From positions 1 to 64,000 of the forward strand of contig JABJEX010000014.1 of the NCBI GenBank assembly GCA_018663035.1: a DNA stretch of 64,000 nucleotides, read 5' to 3'. This stretch comes from Porticoccaceae bacterium (GTDB taxonomy: Bacteria; Pseudomonadota; Gammaproteobacteria; Pseudomonadales; Porticoccaceae). Below the pieces are notes generated by a model that saw only the letters and a program-made list of their open reading frames with translations, had not been told where the DNA came from and did no database searches. Position 1 is the first letter of the stretch, and each line of letters begins with the position of its first letter. Made by a program: the position numbers and the translations under genes. Shown piece after piece: positions 35,873-46,485 of the stretch.

Positions 35873-36334
35873 ATGCTCAATATAGTGCTCTATCAGCCAG
35901 AGATTCCTCCAAACACGGGCAATATTATTCGTCTCTGTGCCAATACTGGTTTCCAGCTACATCTTATTGAACCTCTGGGTTTCGATCTGGATGATAAAAA
36001 GCTGCGCCGTGCCGGGCTTGATTATCGAGAATTCCAATCATTACAGGTACACAGTAGCTGGCCGACCTATCTACAAAACGTAGAATCTACTGCTGTGTAC
36101 GCCCTTAGCACCAAGGGCACTCAATGTTACTCCAAAGCTACGTATAAGCCCGGGGATACCCTGCTGTTTGGCCCTGAAACCAGGGGCCTGCCCGAAGAAA
36201 TTCGGACTCAGGTAGGTGTAACGAATGTTTTAAGACTGCCTATGCAGCCCAATAGCCGCAGCTTAAATCTCTCAAACACCGTCTCCATCGTAGCCTATGA
36301 GGCTTGGCGTCAGCTTGGCTTTACAGGTAGCTAA
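35873..36334 (+). CDS. trmL: tRNA (cytidine(34)-2'-O)-methyltransferase
   Basis: [51 protein letters not shown] motifs. Confidence 0.95.
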   Translation: MLNIVLYQPEIPPNTGNIIRLCANTGFQLHLIEPLGFDLDDKKLRRAGLDYREFQSLQVHSSWPTYLQNVESTAVYALSTKGTQCYSKATYKPGDTLLFGPETRGLPEEIRTQVGVTNVLRLPMQPNSRSLNLSNTVSIVAYEAWRQLGFTGS

Positions 36335-36383
36335 TCGTGCCTAATGCCATATTTGTTATTTCTCCCAAGGACAGTGATAAACC

Positions 36384-36926
36384 ATGACTGCAACCATCGG
36401 CTTATTTTACGGAAGCTCCACCTGCTACACAGAAATGGCGGGAGAAAAAATCCGCGATGTTATTGATGGCATCTTGGGCAATGGCAGTGTTCGGCTGCAC
36501 AATATCGCCTCGGATCCAATCGAAACTATGACTGACTTCAGCTACCTAATTCTTGGTATTCCTACTTGGGACTATGGTGAACTTCAGGAGGACTGGGAGT
36601 CTCATTGGGAAAGTCTCGACGACCTAGACTTAACCCAGACTCAGGTTGCGATTTATGGCCTTGGCGACCAAATAGGTTATCCAGAGTGGTTTCAGGATGC
36701 GCTGGGCTATCTTTGGGTCAAGGTAGTGAATCAAGGTGCTCGTTCAGTGGGCGCCTGGCCCAATCAGGGTTATAGCTTCGAGCAGTCGAGAGCCCTAACT
36801 GAGGACGGTAGGTATTTTGTAGGCCTGCCTCTAGATGACGAAAACCAGCTAGACCTTAGTGAAGACTATATCAATCGCTGGTGCCATCAGATTTTAAGAG
36901 AATTCGGGTTGCTCTCAGATGGCTAG
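36384..36926 (+). CDS. fldB: Flavodoxin (FldB-like)
   Basis: IGLFYGSSTCYTEMAGEKIRDVI, LGIPTWDYGELQEDWE. Confidence 0.9.
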   Translation: MTATIGLFYGSSTCYTEMAGEKIRDVIDGILGNGSVRLHNIASDPIETMTDFSYLILGIPTWDYGELQEDWESHWESLDDLDLTQTQVAIYGLGDQIGYPEWFQDALGYLWVKVVNQGARSVGAWPNQGYSFEQSRALTEDGRYFVGLPLDDENQLDLSEDYINRWCHQILREFGLLSDG

Positions 36927-38181
36927 AAATCCACTGCAACACTGGCACTTCCATAAGTCACCCAGCCAGAGAATCAACAAGGATGTGCTTGTACTAGGTG
37001 CTGGTATAGCCGGCTGTACCACGGCTGCGGCCCTAAAAAAACGTGGGTTTCACGTAACCATTATTGATCGCCACAGCACGGCCGGCTGCGAAGGATCTGG
37101 TAACCGGCAAGCAATTGTCTATCCTAAATTATCACCCAGAGATGATCTATTGCCTCGAGTAAATCTTGCCGCCATGCAATTTGCCAGCACCTATTATCAA
37201 CCTTTTTGGCAGCAAGGTTTTGGGGAGCAGTGCGGTGTTATGCTGCTGCCGGAGAACGCTCGAGCACAGAAGGATTTCAACGCCATTGGCCAGCGCTTTC
37301 AGAACCAACCAGAGCTGGTTCAGTTTTTGGAAAACAGCCAGCTTTGCGAATCGGCAGGCCTAGAGCTAAAGGCTGAAATTGGCTTGTTTTTCCCCAAACT
37401 AGGCTGGCTTCCCCCGGCGGAGATTTGCCAACAACTGCTTATGCAGCAGCAGATCCCATTGATCAGCGCTGATATTCATCAGTTAGAGTATCAAAACCAG
37501 TGCTGGCATTTACTCAACGCTCAAAGAGAGCTAATCAGCAGTGCCGAGACACTGATCATTGCCAATGCCTATGGCTGCCAACAGTTTTCGCAAACAGCGT
37601 TTTTGCCCGTAACTCAGCTGCGCGGACAGGTCACTGATCTGCCCGCCAGCCCCGCAAGCCGTTTTCTTAAAACAGTTATCTGTGGTCAGGGCTATATTAC
37701 GCCAGAGCGAGAGGGCCGCCACAGCTGCGGCGCGACCTATAACAAAGGATTGTTTACCACTGAGGTAAGAGATGCAGACCATCAGAGTAATATAGACCAA
37801 ATTGGTGCCACTGATGCAGCTCTAGGGGCCCTGTTGGGCGCTCAGACCTTGTCGCAAGTACAGGGCCGAGCTAACTATCGCTGTACCACTAAAGACTATT
37901 TGCCAATTGTAGGCGCGGTGCCAGAATTGGCGGAATTTATCCGCGACTTTGAGCAGTTGCGCAAAGATGCTCGCGCCGATATAACCTCTGGAGGGAGTTA
38001 CCTGCCCAATCTCTATGTTAACTGCGGAATGGGCTCACGAGGCCTCAGCTATGCGCCACTAACCTCAGAGTTACTGGCTGCTGAAATCGCTGGCGAAGAG
38101 CCGCTTATAAATCAGGAATTGCGGCTAGCTATGCACCCCGCTCGATTTATTGTTCGTGACTTAAAAAAGAAACGTATTTAG
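36919..38181 (+). CDS. mnmC: FAD-dependent cmnm5s2U34 oxidoreductase, stand-alone MnmC C-terminal domain
   Basis: VLVLGAGIAGCTTAAAL, GCEGSGNRQAIVYPKLSPRDD, NCGMGSRGLSYAPLTSELLAAEI; no methyltransferase domain in the ORF. Confidence 0.85.
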   Translation: MARNPLQHWHFHKSPSQRINKDVLVLGAGIAGCTTAAALKKRGFHVTIIDRHSTAGCEGSGNRQAIVYPKLSPRDDLLPRVNLAAMQFASTYYQPFWQQGFGEQCGVMLLPENARAQKDFNAIGQRFQNQPELVQFLENSQLCESAGLELKAEIGLFFPKLGWLPPAEICQQLLMQQQIPLISADIHQLEYQNQCWHLLNAQRELISSAETLIIANAYGCQQFSQTAFLPVTQLRGQVTDLPASPASRFLKTVICGQGYITPEREGRHSCGATYNKGLFTTEVRDADHQSNIDQIGATDAALGALLGAQTLSQVQGRANYRCTTKDYLPIVGAVPELAEFIRDFEQLRKDARADITSGGSYLPNLYVNCGMGSRGLSYAPLTSELLAAEIAGEEPLINQELRLAMHPARFIVRDLKKKRI

Positions 38182-39398
38182 ATTGATTGCTCATCCGCGG
38201 ACGCCAACCCGACCTCAAGCCCCCTGCGACAGGCATTTGCACTACCCTTATGGTCATCCATATCCCTAAGAATATCTGCCAGTTCAAGATAGCTCTGGGG
38301 GCAGGGTTCGAGGGCAACGGCGCTATTAAAATAGTCTCTGGCCTTGCCCTTAAAACCCAGGCGTCGACAGATGCGTCCAAGCGCCAATAGCAGGTCGGCA
38401 TCATCCCCATGACTGGACAGCCACTTTTCGGCCGCAACCAGTTGCTTTTCTGGTGTGACTGTTTCTAGCAAGCCAAATCGCTCCACTAGATCAGGGTGCC
38501 AGGTATGATTGAGCGCCTTGCTTAGCAGGGGTTGTAATTTTTCTCTGGCATTAACTCTAGCTAGGGCATCTGCGTATCTAGCCACAATTTCAGGCCTCTT
38601 TCGCAGCGGGCGAGGCAACAGCTCCCAAAGCTCAGCCAACTGATTCTGCTGCTCGAACTGATTGAGCTCTGGATCGGCAACAAATCCAGCGATAAGTTGG
38701 CTGTATACCTCTGTTTCCAGCAGTAAAAAGTCATCTTTGTTAAGTGCGCCATAACGCCTAATATCGTACAGTAGCTTTTGCGCCGCCACCCAGTTTAGCT
38801 GCAGGCGATAGGTGTCGATCAAAAGACGTAACACAGCCGTATCGCTGGGCTTTTCGCGATGTAGCAACTGCAATAACTGTTTGGCCTGCTCGAATTCTTC
38901 TGTGATTATCCATAGTTCTGCCAGTGCTTTGTCGGCAAGAAACCGCGCCTTGGGGTAATTTAACTTAAGGCGTTCCAGCAACTTTCTTGCGGTATCAATT
39001 TCCTGATTCTCTGCGGCTGCCCGCGCGGCAAATATTAGGTTGACCATCGGCATGGACGAGCGATCGGCGGACTCCAGTAGCACTGCACTGGCTTTTTGCC
39101 AATCCTGATCAGCAAACAACAATAGCCCTTGGGCAGTTTTGTTGATGTGCTTATTGTTGCGGCGGTCGGCCCACCACTGACGAATACCTCCGGCCGCTAG
39201 CAGCCAGCGCAAAGCCAACAACAACCAAACCAGCAGGCCTGTTAACAGTAAATAAATCGCGGTAGCAACCCAGAGGCTCATCTCTACGCTGATATCCGCG
39301 AATGCAATAAGAACATAGCCACTGCCCTGCTGTAACAACCATATACTGGCTGCGCCAACCAACAATGCTAGAACCATTATTAGAAGGAGCTTTCTCAC
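38178..39398 (-). CDS. hemY: HemY-type membrane TPR protein
   Basis: Two N-terminal TM then TPR-rich; in operon hemY-hemX-hemD-hemC. Confidence 0.9.
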   Translation of the reverse strand: MRKLLLIMVLALLVGAASIWLLQQGSGYVLIAFADISVEMSLWVATAIYLLLTGLLVWLLLALRWLLAAGGIRQWWADRRNNKHINKTAQGLLLFADQDWQKASAVLLESADRSSMPMVNLIFAARAAAENQEIDTARKLLERLKLNYPKARFLADKALAELWIITEEFEQAKQLLQLLHREKPSDTAVLRLLIDTYRLQLNWVAAQKLLYDIRRYGALNKDDFLLLETEVYSQLIAGFVADPELNQFEQQNQLAELWELLPRPLRKRPEIVARYADALARVNAREKLQPLLSKALNHTWHPDLVERFGLLETVTPEKQLVAAEKWLSSHGDDADLLLALGRICRRLGFKGKARDYFNSAVALEPCPQSYLELADILRDMDDHKGSANACRRGLEVGLASADEQSI

Positions 39399-40579
39399 CG
39401 CTCGGACTCCGAACCATTAATATTGGTAAGGCGACTCTGGCGAACTAACAGATAATTTTCAAGCGCCTCAAGGGAACCGTTTATGGGAGGCAGTTGTTGG
39501 ACTATCTTGGTTGCTGCCAGATCAGCAAGTTGCTCCTCGACCATCCGACCCTCAGCACTGTGCTGAAAGTAAACGGCCAACCATTCGCGCGCCTTGTTAA
39601 GACTGGCACTGTAAACAGCCTGCTGTTCACGCAGCAAAGCGGTCTGTGACTGCTCCAACATCAGGCGTAGGTTTTGTCGCACTAAAGTTTCTTCAGCAGG
39701 CTGAAGTAACGGCTCTATAGGTTGCTCTCGGTGTCTAATAGTAATCAACTGCCTGAGCTGTGAGGCAAACCCTGTGGCTAATTCTCCAAACTCTTTAGTC
39801 TGGAGCTGCTGTGCTTTCTTTTTGGCATTTTCAGAGGCTGGCAGCTCTGCTGTTTTACCATAGGCACTGTATATCTCTAGCTGGGCAATGGTTTTAATCA
39901 ATGCATCCAGCGCCAAGAAGATTCCCTCATGATCTACCTGACCGGCGAGGCGCAGTGCATTCATATCAGCCATAATAGCGCTGCGCACTGGCAGTAACTC
40001 TTGATCATCAAGTTCGAGTAAGATCTTATCCACACTGGTTAACAGCGCCATTGGGTTTCTTGGGCTGCGCTCTGTTTGTAGACGATGATTAGCTAAGCGA
40101 GTTAGATTTAGAGCTTCGGCAAGCAGCCAATCACTGCGAGTCGTAGAGCCGAGTTCTGAGAGACGTCCACCAAAAGCGTTAAGACGCAACTGTGAACCCG
40201 CGAGGCTATGCTGCAGCTGCTGGATGGTTTTCAACTGCTCAGCCTGGCTGACCAAATTCTGGCGGTGCTGCTTCTCAAGGGTGGCGACTGAACTTTGCAA
40301 TCTAGAGACCTGTTGGGCACTGGCGTTAACGCTGACCATGCTGTCTTGCCACTGCAGCCAACCAACCCAGCCTGCCGCAGATATAGCGACCAAACTAATT
40401 AATACCAGCAGTAACTTTAGAGTACCTTTCAGCCAACTAGAATGCTTTTGAGCAGGTGTAGCCACTGTGGCTTCCGGCTTAGCCTGCTGAGTGTTTTTTG
40501 GAGTCTTGGCTTGGGTCTTAGTATTGGCCTTATCTTCCGGCGTTGACTGAGTTTCCGTCTGCTTATTTTTTTCCGTCAC
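39395..40579 (-). CDS. hemX: HemX-type protein
   Basis: Single TM, coiled coil, HemX-like C-terminus; operon position. Confidence 0.88.
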   Translation of the reverse strand: MTEKNKQTETQSTPEDKANTKTQAKTPKNTQQAKPEATVATPAQKHSSWLKGTLKLLLVLISLVAISAAGWVGWLQWQDSMVSVNASAQQVSRLQSSVATLEKQHRQNLVSQAEQLKTIQQLQHSLAGSQLRLNAFGGRLSELGSTTRSDWLLAEALNLTRLANHRLQTERSPRNPMALLTSVDKILLELDDQELLPVRSAIMADMNALRLAGQVDHEGIFLALDALIKTIAQLEIYSAYGKTAELPASENAKKKAQQLQTKEFGELATGFASQLRQLITIRHREQPIEPLLQPAEETLVRQNLRLMLEQSQTALLREQQAVYSASLNKAREWLAVYFQHSAEGRMVEEQLADLAATKIVQQLPPINGSLEALENYLLVRQSRLTNINGSESER

Positions 40580-40650
40580 TATCTGACCTCTACTGCGGTT
40601 GCCATTTGTAAGGCTTTTGTGCCTGGTGCCTAGCCTATTATGATCTTAGA

Positions 40651-41418
40651 TTAAAAGACAGACTGGGCCAACGCAATTTGTACTGCTTTAAACATGGATT
40701 CAGGTAAGGCATTTTCAGCTACATAAATATTTTTATAATTTAAATTACGAGCCATCTCGGCGACTCGCGGACTGGGAACCACCAGGGTCGCAGTGGAACT
40801 ATTTGCGTTGCCCAGAGCCTGCAAAAGCTCTCCACTATGGGCGACTATGCAGCTGATTTCTGGTAGCAGTGCTTTGGCTTCCAAAAGCCTCTCTGGGTCT
40901 ATAATGCGTTGGTATAACTCGCAATAGCTCACCGAGGCACCGCGATTTTCAAGCGTTTCACCCAGAGTGGTCCGACCAGCGCCACCCCGAAAAATAATAA
41001 CTGACTTATTGTGAAGATTTTTTAGCTGTGGCATTTCCTGCAACAGCCCTTCGGTGTTTTGCTGCTGTGGCGTTAATGCCTGACAGCCATATTGGCCAAG
41101 TATCTCGGCCGTTTGTTGGCCGACCGCAAAATACTCCATATCTGCAGGCAACATTGGCCAGTATTGATCCAACCAAGCTATTGCTAGTTCTGCTGCATTG
41201 GCACTGATAAAGATGGCCTGATCAAACTCTGCGAAACGCAGTATGAGATTTTTGATCTGCTCTGCCTGCGGTTCTCCCTGAACTATAGGCTGAATTCGCA
41301 TAATAGGCCTGTATTGGTAATCAATCTGGGCCTGCTCGAGTAGCTGCAGAAATTTATCCTGTTGACGTAATGGCCTTACAACCAAGACAGATTTAGGACT
41401 AGCAAGATTAGCTTCCAT
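40651..41418 (-). CDS. hemD: Uroporphyrinogen-III synthase
   Basis: [35 protein letters not shown]; position next to hemC (start uncertain). Confidence 0.9.
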   Translation of the reverse strand: MEANLASPKSVLVVRPLRQQDKFLQLLEQAQIDYQYRPIMRIQPIVQGEPQAEQIKNLILRFAEFDQAIFISANAAELAIAWLDQYWPMLPADMEYFAVGQQTAEILGQYGCQALTPQQQNTEGLLQEMPQLKNLHNKSVIIFRGGAGRTTLGETLENRGASVSYCELYQRIIDPERLLEAKALLPEISCIVAHSGELLQALGNANSSTATLVVPSPRVAEMARNLNYKNIYVAENALPESMFKAVQIALAQSVF

Positions 41419-42340
41419 AAACCTCAGCCAAAATTTCACCCGCCCCAGCCGCCAACAGCTGTTCGGCTAACTGCACACCCAATTGCTCGGCATTCTCTCG
41501 CGGGCCATGAATCTCAGCGCGCAGTATAGTTGAGCCATCTACACTTCCTACCAAACCACGCAGCTCTAGTGTTTTTCCGCTACCATCAAGCTCAGCGAAG
41601 CATGCTATAGGCACCTGACAGCCGCCCTGCAAATGGCGGTTGATAGCGCGCTCGGCAAGCACACAGCTAGCAGTATCTTGATGATGCAAAGGGGCTAGTA
41701 GCTCCTTAGTAGCCATGTCGTCTGAACGGCACTCGATGCCGACTGCCCCCTGACCACCAGCGGGAAGAGATAACTGAGACGATAGCTGGGCAGTAATTCT
41801 GTGCCCCATCTGCAACCTAATCAGGCCTGCGCTGGCAAGAATAATTGCATCGTATTCACCGGCGTCTAATTTACTCAGTCTAGTATTTACGTTACCGCGC
41901 AACTCCTTGATTTTCAGGCTCGGATAACTCGCATTTACCTGACATTGACGGCGCAGGCTGGAGGTCCCAACCACGGCACCCTGCGGCAATTGATCCAAAT
42001 TTTCATAATGGTTAGAGACAAATGCATCCAGTGGATCTTCTCGTTCACAGATAATTGCCAATTCCAGCCCATCGGGAAACTCCATAGGCACATCCTTCAT
42101 CGAGTGCACGGCAATATCTGCTCTCCCCTCTAACATTGCTATCTCTAGCTCTTTGACAAATAGACCTTTACCACCCACTTTGGCCAGAGGTGTATCTAAC
42201 AACTTGTCACCTCTGGTACTCATGGCTATCAACTCAACATCCAGAGCAGGATGGTGACGCAATAGTTGCGCCTTAACGAACTCCGCCTGCCACAGGGCTA
42301 ATGGGCTCTTTCTTGTTGCTATACGAATGGTTTGCGTCAC
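41408..42340 (-). CDS. hemC: Hydroxymethylbilane synthase
   Basis: [37 protein letters not shown]. Confidence 0.97.
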   Translation of the reverse strand: MTQTIRIATRKSPLALWQAEFVKAQLLRHHPALDVELIAMSTRGDKLLDTPLAKVGGKGLFVKELEIAMLEGRADIAVHSMKDVPMEFPDGLELAIICEREDPLDAFVSNHYENLDQLPQGAVVGTSSLRRQCQVNASYPSLKIKELRGNVNTRLSKLDAGEYDAIILASAGLIRLQMGHRITAQLSSQLSLPAGGQGAVGIECRSDDMATKELLAPLHHQDTASCVLAERAINRHLQGGCQVPIACFAELDGSGKTLELRGLVGSVDGSTILRAEIHGPRENAEQLGVQLAEQLLAAGAGEILAEVYGS

Positions 42341-42396
42341 TTTATTAACCTGAATTACTGTCTAATTCGGCATTATCGACGATTTGAACGCTATTG

Positions 42397-43119
42397 TCAG
42401 AGAAGCCTTAACAATTGTCGTAATTTTGATGCTCTACGACGGCTGACTGAGGGTTGGATAGATAGTCCGCTAACACTGATTCGTAGGGAGCCATCCATAT
42501 TCACTAGGCCTTCAATCGCCTCCACAGCCACCAGAGTATTGCGGTGAATTCTAAAAAATCGCGGCTTAAATTCTTCTTCAAGGCTCTTTAGGCTATCGTT
42601 AATTGTGAAGGCAGAGCCTGACTCGTAGGCTTTGACATATTTTTCGTCTGCCTGAAACAATAAAATTTTTTCTACTGGAATTTTTTCGATTCCAAGGTAG
42701 GAGTAGGCATAAAGGTGTTGCCTAGGCTCGGTGCTCTGCTCTTGACGCATCTTGTGAATCAGCTTGCTCGCGGCTAAAAGCGCTCCTAATAAGTCTTCTG
42801 GACTAAGCAGTTTCATCCTAAAAGATGCCGAGCAGTTAGTCGTCACAGGCTTAGATTCAAAGTCTTTAAAAGAGGGGCAGAATATCAATACGGGTAAGCG
42901 GCCCGACTGCTGCAAAAGGTCCACTAACGGGATGCCATCTAGGAATGGGACAGGTAGTTTGATAAGCACAATGTCTGGCTGTTGTTGATTGGCCAACGCT
43001 ATAGCATCACCACTGTTTGCAGCAGTGCCGACAATTCCAATATTTTTGATAGCTGCAATTAGCCCTTCTAGATGAGCCTCCATCATCAACTCGTCGTCAA
43101 CGATCAATACCTTGATCAT
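42397..43119 (-). CDS. AlgR-like LytTR-domain regulator with degenerate (pseudo-)receiver
   Basis: N-terminal VLIVDDE receiver with PDIVLIKLPVPFLDG in place of PDIVLLDIRMPGLDG; C-terminal LytTR: RFFRIHRNTLVAVEAIEGL; position between hemC and argH as for algR. Confidence 0.88.
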   Translation of the reverse strand: MIKVLIVDDELMMEAHLEGLIAAIKNIGIVGTAANSGDAIALANQQQPDIVLIKLPVPFLDGIPLVDLLQQSGRLPVLIFCPSFKDFESKPVTTNCSASFRMKLLSPEDLLGALLAASKLIHKMRQEQSTEPRQHLYAYSYLGIEKIPVEKILLFQADEKYVKAYESGSAFTINDSLKSLEEEFKPRFFRIHRNTLVAVEAIEGLVNMDGSLRISVSGLSIQPSVSRRRASKLRQLLRLL

Positions 43120-43245
43120 ATTTACCCTCCTTGGGTTTTTCTCGAGCTAGGCCATAATACCTATTTTAAACATGAAGTTTTACCCCCCTGCAGGCTCTGA
43201 TTAGCTATAATTCCAACCGCATTAAACAACTGAGTAGTCCTGTCC

Positions 43246-44676
43246 ATGAGCAACTCTGACAATAATAGTCCTAAAACATCTGAAGTGGAGCATACCAACC
43301 AATCTTGGGGGGGGCGGTTCAACGAGCCGGTCGATGCCTTTGTAGCCCGCTTTACTGCATCGGTGAACTTTGACCAAAGGTTGGCCCATCAGGATATTCA
43401 GGGGTCCCTCGCTCATGCCAAGATGTTGGAATCGGCCGGCGTTTTGGATTCAAACGAACTAGCCCTGATTACCAGTGGCTTACAGGACATAGAACAACAG
43501 ATTAAATCCGGTGACTTTGTTTGGTCGGTGGAACTCGAAGACGTCCATATGAATATCGAAGCGGCTCTTACAGAGCGCATCGGCATTGTCGGTAAAAAGC
43601 TTCATACCGGGCGCTCAAGGAACGATCAGGTGGCTACTGATATTCGTCTCTGGTTGCGCGATAAAATCGACGATATCCAACCCTTATTTACTCATCTTCA
43701 ACAGGGCATGATTGAACTGGCAAGCACTGAGGCAGACACGATTATGCCGGGTTTCACACACCTGCAAACTGCTCAGCCCGTTACGTTTGGCCATCATTTA
43801 CTAGCCTGGAATGAGATGCTGGAGCGTGACTACGGCCGCCTGCTGGACTGTAGAAAGCGTCTTAACCAAAGTCCCTTAGGCGCTGCGGCACTGGCCGGAA
43901 CTACCTACCCCATCGATCGTGAGTTTACTGCAACTGAGCTAAAGTTCGACAGGCCAACAGAGAACTCTCTGGACTCAGTGAGTGACCGTGATTTCGCTAT
44001 AGAGTTCTGCGCCTTTGCCAGCATACTAATGACGCATATGTCGCGCATGTCTGAAGAACTGATACTCTGGACATCAGCACAATTCCAGTTTATCAATCTA
44101 CCCGATCGCTTTTGCACTGGCTCTTCAATAATGCCGCAGAAGAAAAACCCTGATGTACCAGAGCTGGTGCGTGGCAAAACCGGCCGGGTCAATGGCCACC
44201 TAATAGCATTATTGACGCTAATGAAATCTCAACCTCTGGCCTACAACAAAGATAACCAGGAGGACAAAGAGCCCCTGTTTGACGCTGTGGACACAGTGAT
44301 GGACTGTCTTCGCGCCTTTGGGGATATGATCCCTGCTATTGAGGCCAATAGAGAATCCATGTACGAAGCGGCACGCCGAGGTTTTTCAACTGCAACTGAT
44401 TTGGCAGATTATTTAGTCGGCAAAGGAATAGCTTTCCGCGACTCTCACGAAATTGTCGGTAAATCTGTTGCCTTCGGAATAGAGCAGAACAAAGATCTCT
44501 CAGAAATGACCCTCGCGGAGTTACAGCAGTTCTCCGATCAGATTGATGAGGATGTGTTCGAGGTTCTTACCTTGGAAGGATCAGTGGCTGCTCGCAACCA
44601 TCTGGGAGGCACAGCGCCAGAGCAGGTTCGCGCTGCTGCCAGTAGAGCCTTACAGGGAATTAAAAGTCGAAGCTAG
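43246..44676 (+). CDS. argH: Argininosuccinate lyase
   Basis: [38 protein letters not shown]. Confidence 0.97.
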   Translation: MSNSDNNSPKTSEVEHTNQSWGGRFNEPVDAFVARFTASVNFDQRLAHQDIQGSLAHAKMLESAGVLDSNELALITSGLQDIEQQIKSGDFVWSVELEDVHMNIEAALTERIGIVGKKLHTGRSRNDQVATDIRLWLRDKIDDIQPLFTHLQQGMIELASTEADTIMPGFTHLQTAQPVTFGHHLLAWNEMLERDYGRLLDCRKRLNQSPLGAAALAGTTYPIDREFTATELKFDRPTENSLDSVSDRDFAIEFCAFASILMTHMSRMSEELILWTSAQFQFINLPDRFCTGSSIMPQKKNPDVPELVRGKTGRVNGHLIALLTLMKSQPLAYNKDNQEDKEPLFDAVDTVMDCLRAFGDMIPAIEANRESMYEAARRGFSTATDLADYLVGKGIAFRDSHEIVGKSVAFGIEQNKDLSEMTLAELQQFSDQIDEDVFEVLTLEGSVAARNHLGGTAPEQVRAAASRALQGIKSRS

Positions 44677-44980
44677 GAGACTCTCCGGACTGAGCATGGC
44701 AGGCCGCAGCTAACATGGCTGAAAGAAGCTCATCAGTGACTGTGTTTCGCCAGCGCCCGGCGACTAATTTAAAGTGAAATCCTCCTGAGCGCGCTGCCAG
44801 CCATATTTCGGACATGGCTGGCTGGCGCGAGAGAATGATTTGCGAGCCATTGCCCTCGCAGGTGATCGTCAGCATCCCAGCACTGTTTTCATAATCTAGG
44901 TCTGCGCCGCTATCATCGATCATCTCTTCGATAGAAAACATCAGTTCATCAACTATCTGGTTAAATTCCGCTTCATTCAT
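44660..44980 (-). CDS. cyaY: Frataxin-like CyaY
   Basis: 106 aa acidic N-terminus, [26 protein letters not shown]. Confidence 0.9.
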   Translation of the reverse strand: MNEAEFNQIVDELMFSIEEMIDDSGADLDYENSAGMLTITCEGNGSQIILSRQPAMSEIWLAARSGGFHFKLVAGRWRNTVTDELLSAMLAAACHAQSGESPSFDF

Positions 44981-45071
44981 TGGCTATCTTCCCTATTCAA
45001 GGTGCGCAGTATAATTGTTTGGTCGTGATCTGCCAGTCCAGCTATACTTACATTTTTTGCGGTGGTCCCCA

Positions 45072-45203
45072 ATGTTTCGCCAATTTAGCTTGTTTATCGC
45101 CCTCTTACTGATGCTGACTAGTCTTGCCGGGTGCGGCAATACCGGAGATTTATATCTTCCTGAAGATCAAGGGACAACCCAGACAATTGATACAGATAGC
45201 TAG
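45072..45203 (+). CDS. lptM: Small lipoprotein, LptM/YifL family
   Basis: MFRQFSLFIALLLMLTSLAGCGNTGDLYLPED; lipobox LAGC followed by GxLYLP; precedes lysA. Confidence 0.85.
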   Translation: MFRQFSLFIALLLMLTSLAGCGNTGDLYLPEDQGTTQTIDTDS

Positions 45204-45209
45204 GATTTC

Positions 45210-46478
45210 ATGTACAACACAGTTTCAACTCAAAATCACCGACTCTATCTCGAAGACGTTGCGCTCGAGCAGGTGGCGACCCAGTTTGGCACACCCTGTT
45301 ATGTTTACAGTAAAGCTGCGCTGGTAAAAAACTATCAGGCCTATCAGGCTGCCTTGGGTGATCAAAAACACCTTATCTGTTATGCAGTAAAAGCCAACTC
45401 CAATATTGCAGTGTTACAAACATTGGCTGCTCTAGGCGCAGGCTTTGACATAGTTTCGGCAGGGGAGTTAGAGCGCGTGCTGATGGCCGGCGGTGATCCA
45501 GCCAAAATCGTGTTTTCGGGGGTAGCTAAAACAGCCGGTGAGATGCGCCGCGCGCTAGAAGTGGGTATTCACTGCTTTAATGTAGAGTCCGAGGCCGAAC
45601 TGGATCTATTGAATAGAACAGCGGCAGAGGCGGGCTGTGTAGCCTCAGTGTCAATGCGCGTGAATCCAGACGTCGATGCCAAAACACATCCCTATATTTC
45701 CACAGGGCTCAAGGAGAACAAGTTTGGAGTAGATATAAATCTTGCTCCGGCGATCTATGAGCGGGCCGCGAAGATGACAAATATTTCTCTGGTCGGTGTG
45801 GACTGCCATATAGGATCGCAGATAACCGAAATAACACCTTTCATCGATGCTATGGATCGTCTTCTGCTGCTGGTCGATCAATTAAAAGATCATGGGATTC
45901 AGCTGCAACATATAGATATAGGTGGTGGACTGGGTGTGCACTACCAAAATGAAGATGTGCCCTCGGTCGACGATTATATGGCTCAGCTGCTTCCTCGCTT
46001 AGAAGGTCGGCAAGAGATGCTTGTTATGGAGCCAGGGCGTTCAATCACTGCTAACGCCGGATTGCTACTGACTCAGGTGCAATTTATAAAAAGTAATGGC
46101 GACAAAAATTTTGCCATAGTGGACGCGGCCATGAACGATATGCTGCGGCCGGCGCTCTACCAAGCCTGGATGGATATTCAACCACTTAACACTGATAGCT
46201 CCTCTGCCGAAAGACAATATGATGTGGTTGGACCTGTTTGTGAGACCGGTGATTTTTTGGGTAAGGATCGAAATTTAACAATTGCCGCAGGTGATTACCT
46301 CGCACTCTTTTCTGCCGGTGCCTATGGTTTTGTTATGAGTTCCAATTACAACAGCCGTGGTCGGGCCGCGGAGGTCATGATTGATGGTGCTGAGACCCAT
46401 AAGATAAGAGCTCGCGAGACATTTGATGATCTGGTTCGCGGCGAGCAGCTCCTACCCGTAAGCACTGAGGGGCACTGA
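45210..46478 (+). CDS. lysA: Diaminopimelate decarboxylase
   Basis: YAVKANSNIAVLQTLAALGAGFDIVSAGEL, CHIGSQIT, EPGRSITANAG. Confidence 0.96.
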   Translation: MYNTVSTQNHRLYLEDVALEQVATQFGTPCYVYSKAALVKNYQAYQAALGDQKHLICYAVKANSNIAVLQTLAALGAGFDIVSAGELERVLMAGGDPAKIVFSGVAKTAGEMRRALEVGIHCFNVESEAELDLLNRTAAEAGCVASVSMRVNPDVDAKTHPYISTGLKENKFGVDINLAPAIYERAAKMTNISLVGVDCHIGSQITEITPFIDAMDRLLLLVDQLKDHGIQLQHIDIGGGLGVHYQNEDVPSVDDYMAQLLPRLEGRQEMLVMEPGRSITANAGLLLTQVQFIKSNGDKNFAIVDAAMNDMLRPALYQAWMDIQPLNTDSSSAERQYDVVGPVCETGDFLGKDRNLTIAAGDYLALFSAGAYGFVMSSNYNSRGRAAEVMIDGAETHKIRARETFDDLVRGEQLLPVSTEGH

Positions 46479-46485
46479 TATGCTA

